NCBI GenBank assembly: GCA_037367405.1
Contig: JAZKJV010000092.1
Location: 1,674,001-1,738,000, forward strand
DNA from: Ottelia alismoides
Taxonomy: Eukaryota > Streptophyta > Magnoliopsida > Alismatales > Hydrocharitaceae
DNA: 64,000 nt
Direction: 5' to 3'
Made by a program: the position numbers and the translations under genes. The notes below the pieces were generated by a model. The model was not told the origin of the DNA. It worked only from the letters and a program-made list of their open reading frames with translations, and searched no databases. Position 1 is the stretch's first letter; the number at the start of each line of letters is the position of its first letter. Positions 60,655 through 64,000 of this stretch are shown here, one piece after another.

Positions 60655-60923
60655 TGTTGAAATATAAAATATGTGCAGCATCACAAACAAGAAAAATTAA
60701 TAATTTGTATGGTTCGAGACCATCATAAAGACCGTCCTACTCCACGGGAGAATGAGATAATGGGACCCAATCTTCATAATATTCTTCTCAAGGATAACAA
60801 GTGTTGGGTCCTATATGTGGGCCTACCAACTCACAAGTCCCAATGCTATGCAATATGGGACTAAACAAGAGAGTGATGTAATTGGATCTCGGAGAGATCC
60901 AAGCCTCCAAATACTTAACTACA
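60655..60923 (-). repeat. Relic LTR related to the 51936-55003 element
   Basis: 269 bp starting TGTTGAAAT and ending ACTACA, then CTTCAAGCTAGA, matching the LTR/polypurine junction layout at 52490-52518 (CCAACA, then CCTCAAGCTGGA). Shared words include GGGACTAAACA and the TACTCCACGGGAG region. Further right, CTCCCCCTCTCTC then CTAGTCGGAA near 61480-61505 resembles 53118-53152. Part of the interior therefore survives to about 61540; the second LTR is not found. Confidence 0.55.
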
Positions 60924-61540
60924 TTCCTCTTCAAGCTAGAATTGAAAAGGTTGTAGCTTTTTACAAAAGAAATTATCATCGCATCTTCACTCGACACGTC
61001 GTCTAGAGCTGGGAGGAGAGTCAGGAGACTCACTTGAAGAAAATAGAACTAGAAGACCTATGCTTGGTGGAGATGGCTGATTAGAGAAAGATAAAGGTTG
61101 TACTTTATTTCTTCATGTAATAAGCAAATGATCAACATGAGTATGAGAAGATCTCAAGTAGAACTAGTATGAGTCCATACAAGCAGTAGTAGAAGTTGAT
61201 CCTATCCCTTGCAAAAGATCTTGAAAGTGTGCTTCTCCTAAATAAATACTCAAAGAAGGAAGCCACTCTTATACAAAAACCTCAAGAGTAGCTTCTCTCA
61301 TATGCGACTTACATAGAGTGAGTCTATCTTATATATGGACATCAGGACTGTTCTCTTATTAGGAACCTCGAAGAGAAGATCTCATATTAACAGGTCACAG
61401 ATATAAGAGGACAGATGAAAGATGAATTGCTCATGGGTGATCTCAATTAGAAGAAGAGCAATGCTCTACTTTCTAACTCCCCCTCTCTCTAATACTAGTC
61501 GGAATCATAAAGTTATCTGGCCAAATTTGGAGAAGCAACA

Positions 61541-61992
61541 ATCTCCCAATTCCAAGTTCCCACAGACCTCATAAAATAAAAGTGTGAATTCCATCAAAGC
61601 AAAACTGTAAAGTACCAAGTCCATCATGCCTTGGGTCCAAGATAGCATATCATAATAGAACACGAGCATTGAAATGTTTTCGTACAACGAATCTATGTTT
61701 GCTAACCTACTATTTACTGCGGAGAGAAGAAAGAAAGAAACTTCACATGAAAAATCATTGATCTTGTTGCTGATCGACTAAACCTACAAAACAACAAGAC
61801 CCGAGTTAGAAGAAATGACTATGTATTTCACATATCAATATTTTCTGCAACTGCCTCTGCCTGGACAGCAATACAAGACACAGTGACCAAGAAAGATCAT
61901 CCAGATGGAATCCTCACTAGAAAATCCAACAAGGGTGAACGAACTATCCATTAGATTTTTCAATATGTTTCTGGATGTCAATTAACAGAAGC
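61541..61992. other. 3' flank of the CCCH gene
   Basis: Probably the 3' untranslated region and downstream flank of the - strand gene. No clear polyadenylation signal was singled out. Confidence 0.4.
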
Positions 61993-63590
61993 TTATATTC
62001 TTTCTGTGATCCTCTTATCCAACTTAATCCTCTTCCCACTATGTCTTTCCGATGATGACGATTGCAAATGATCATGTAGAAACAGACAATGCATGCCACG
62101 CTTGCAACCTTTTGGTGTGCCAAAGAATGCACAGGGTGTCTGAAGTTTTGATTTGTTCTCAGTTGGTCTCAAACCCTGTTTACTTGACTCCACAAGGTTC
62201 CTTGGTTTTAAATTCAGAGCATGGCTTTGAAGTTCCAAACTAGAAGAAAAATCGTTATCAGTCGCATCCTGTTTTTCTCCACCGTGCTGTTGGACCAAAC
62301 TCTTATAATAATCTGCATCTTTAACACCATGTTGTTGTATTAGTTTTTTGTAATAGCTCAAATCCTTGGAAGGAGACCCTGCAATAGTTCTCGAAGTTGG
62401 ATAAATATTTAAAGAAAAAGATGGAGGTTCTGACAGTGTAACAGATTGAGGTGAGCTGTGTCTGCAGGTAGGGAATTGCAGAGGGCAAACATGCAGAAGT
62501 GTAGTGGAACCAATTTCCTGGGGAGGCGATGAAGAAACTGGGTTAACAGGTTGACAAAGCACCGGTGCTGCAGGAGAAGAAGGAAGTGCCGGGTCAGATT
62601 CCATAGCAGGTTTGGGCAGATGCATTGCCAATGTGGGAAGGGTAACTTGATCGACAGTTCCATACTCCACTGCCAGTCTCTCTATAACTTTAGGATCACT
62701 TAATATTTTGATGAGCAATTCCCTGTCAACAAGACTTTCCTTATCGCTGCTTCTTAGTATAGCTGTAAAAACCAATGAAGCTGCAGCTGCAACATCTGGC
62801 TCCACACCATGTAAAATATCCGTCGCCCTTTCAGTAAGAGGATTCTCGATATTTCTTATGGAATTCCGTTGGTCATGCTCATGGGGGTAGTTTGAGTTTA
62901 ACACAACAGGCATGAATCCAGAAGTTGGTGCATCCAGAATACTTCTGGAACTTTCCAAAGTTGTTGATCCATCCAGATCTTCATCTTCGATTGCAGTAAG
63001 GGGAATTAAAGTTGTCTGATCATCATCACAGCAAGAGTACTTTGCCTCTGGTGCAATTGAAGGGCTGCAAAAATAATAATAGAAAATTGGCAAATATAGG
63101 GAAAGCATAGCCTGATAAGCAAAAGATTAAAAAAAGAAAATACTCACTCTGGCGGAATAGTTGAAGATAGTGCATAACATGCTTCAAATACTCCCACCAG
63201 CCTCTTGATCTGAACTTCCAATTCTTCACTTTCTCCTCCTTCCGCAACTACCCAGTCTGGATTCAGGATGAACTTCACGAGGATATATATATGAAATTAA
63301 GTAGTTTTGCACATGGCATTTATGCAAAAACACCACTAATAACCACAATGGAAACATGGTGAAAGCTTACCTTTAGAGGTTGTTGCCACATGATTAAAGG
63401 AAACTTTGGCAATTCCTTCTTTTTTCGATACAAAGAAAGTGGTGTTTGAAAACGAGATGTGGGAAACCCCATCTGGTCGGACTGACGTGGCCATGAAAAT
63501 CGGGATCGAACTTGATCTGGAGCACGCAAACCAGATTTAGCCGGAGCATCTTCCAATGAAAAGAACCTTAGCTGTTCAGCAACACATAAA
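61993..63590 (-). CDS. CCCH zinc-finger protein, 5' end outside window
   Basis: Three exons on the - strand: 63590-63371, 63272-63148 and 63064-61993, with GT-AG introns that keep the frame (the second splits an Asp codon). They give about 471 residues ending in TAA. The first exon with the ATG is not found before 64000. The order matches plant CCCH proteins of the rice C3H6 type: an N-terminal L-C-x-x-x-x-L-R-F-F-x-x-E-D-A-P segment, then an N-P-D-W-V-V-A-E-G-G-E-S block and an A-C-Y-A-L-S-S helix. Next come a conserved L-L-I-K-I-L-S-D-P-K-V-I-E-R-L segment and a proline-rich linker. Two Y-Y-K-x-L-x-Q-Q-H-G motifs precede a single C-x8-C-x5-C-x3-H zinc finger (about 62145-62080) and a basic C-terminus. 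These proteins are thought to be nuclear and to bind nucleic acid. The splice choices are inferred from frame and consensus. Confidence 0.85.
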
Positions 63591-64000
63591 CTATGATTGA
63601 TGGACTTCAGAAGAATATGTTATGATTGATTAGGGATCAAATCGACAAGCAAAGAAGTGATGTAAATAAATTAGGAGGCTAGGAAAACCTATGATAAAAA
63701 TATTACGGAAACATTGATAAAAGATAGCAGCTTTCATTCTCTCGTCAAAAATGTACACAAGGAACTTCATGCCGGAGAATCTAACATAAAGAATGAATTA
63801 TATAAGATAATTTCTGCTGCGCAGCATATACAAGCAAGGGAAAATGGAAGTCATGAAAGGTTCATTCAAGATGAACATGTAAACATAGTTACTCATAAAT
63901 CCATATAACAAGGCCATTAAATTGAAGATATCAAATGAGAACTTGATCAAGGTCATCCTTATAGTTAAATATACATTACTAAAATAAAAGAAATTTATAA
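63591..64000 (-). other. Probable first intron of the CCCH gene
   Basis: AT-rich sequence upstream of the acceptor at 63591-63592. No start exon was recognised. The short + strand frame at 63714-63908 has no support. Confidence 0.45.

Noticed and set aside
1..64000. CRISPR arrays, bacterial operons, rRNA or tRNA genes
   Set aside because: No regularly spaced direct repeats, ribosome-binding-site operons or full tRNA/rRNA signatures; all structure is plant-nuclear.

Overview
This 64 kb window looks like nuclear DNA of a flowering plant with a large, transposon-rich genome. The genes have GT-AG introns, the protein families are plant-specific (Bet v 1/MLP, plant mobile domain), and almost every plant transposon class is present: Athila-type Ty3, Ty1/copia, LINE, SINE, hAT, CACTA and Mutator. 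I cannot name the species. No rRNA, tRNA gene, CRISPR array or bacterial operon is visible.

Layout. Bases 1-18642 are one Athila-like Ty3 retrotransposon whose first ~1 kb lies left of the window. It has 4.1 kb LTRs, a tRNA-Asp primer site, one gag-protease-pol frame broken by four stop codons, and a 2.7 kb non-coding 3' region. That region starts with four hairpins, each ending in a polypurine run, and ends with a fifth hairpin at the true polypurine tract. From 18.6 to 24.6 kb come a 1.06 kb hAT element with an 8-bp target duplication, a decayed Ty1/copia relic and a duplicated CACTA-like end.

A ~2.2 kb block at 24.66-26.88 kb is repeated at 39.28-41.57 kb. Each copy holds two head-to-head Bet v 1/major-latex-protein-like genes. 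The + strand gene is intact and predicts the same 153-residue protein in both copies. The - strand gene carries the same 4-bp insertion in both copies and is frameshifted. The 12.4 kb between the blocks holds the 3' end and LTR of a second Athila relative (27.1-32.1 kb) and a broken CACTA element (about 32.6-37.7 kb) containing a SINE with a 16-bp target duplication.

From 42.5 to 48.05 kb lies a Mutator-like element with palindrome-bearing inverted repeats, a broken MURA transposase and a broken plant-mobile-domain gene behind it. Next come a 273 bp foldback element with a perfect 9-bp target duplication, a 112-bp tandem duplication, a SINE tail, and a complete non-autonomous LTR element (51936-55003, 5-bp target duplication) with a hAT MITE inside. 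A hAT element at 56.4-57.5 kb carries a nested foldback; a LINE relic and a relic LTR follow. The window ends in the 3' exons of a CCCH zinc-finger protein gene (61993-63590, - strand), whose first exon is probably beyond the right edge.

Only three loci look like functional host genes: the two identical Bet v 1/MLP genes and the CCCH gene. Everything else recognisable is mobile DNA, much of it nested, which allows a relative order of insertions.
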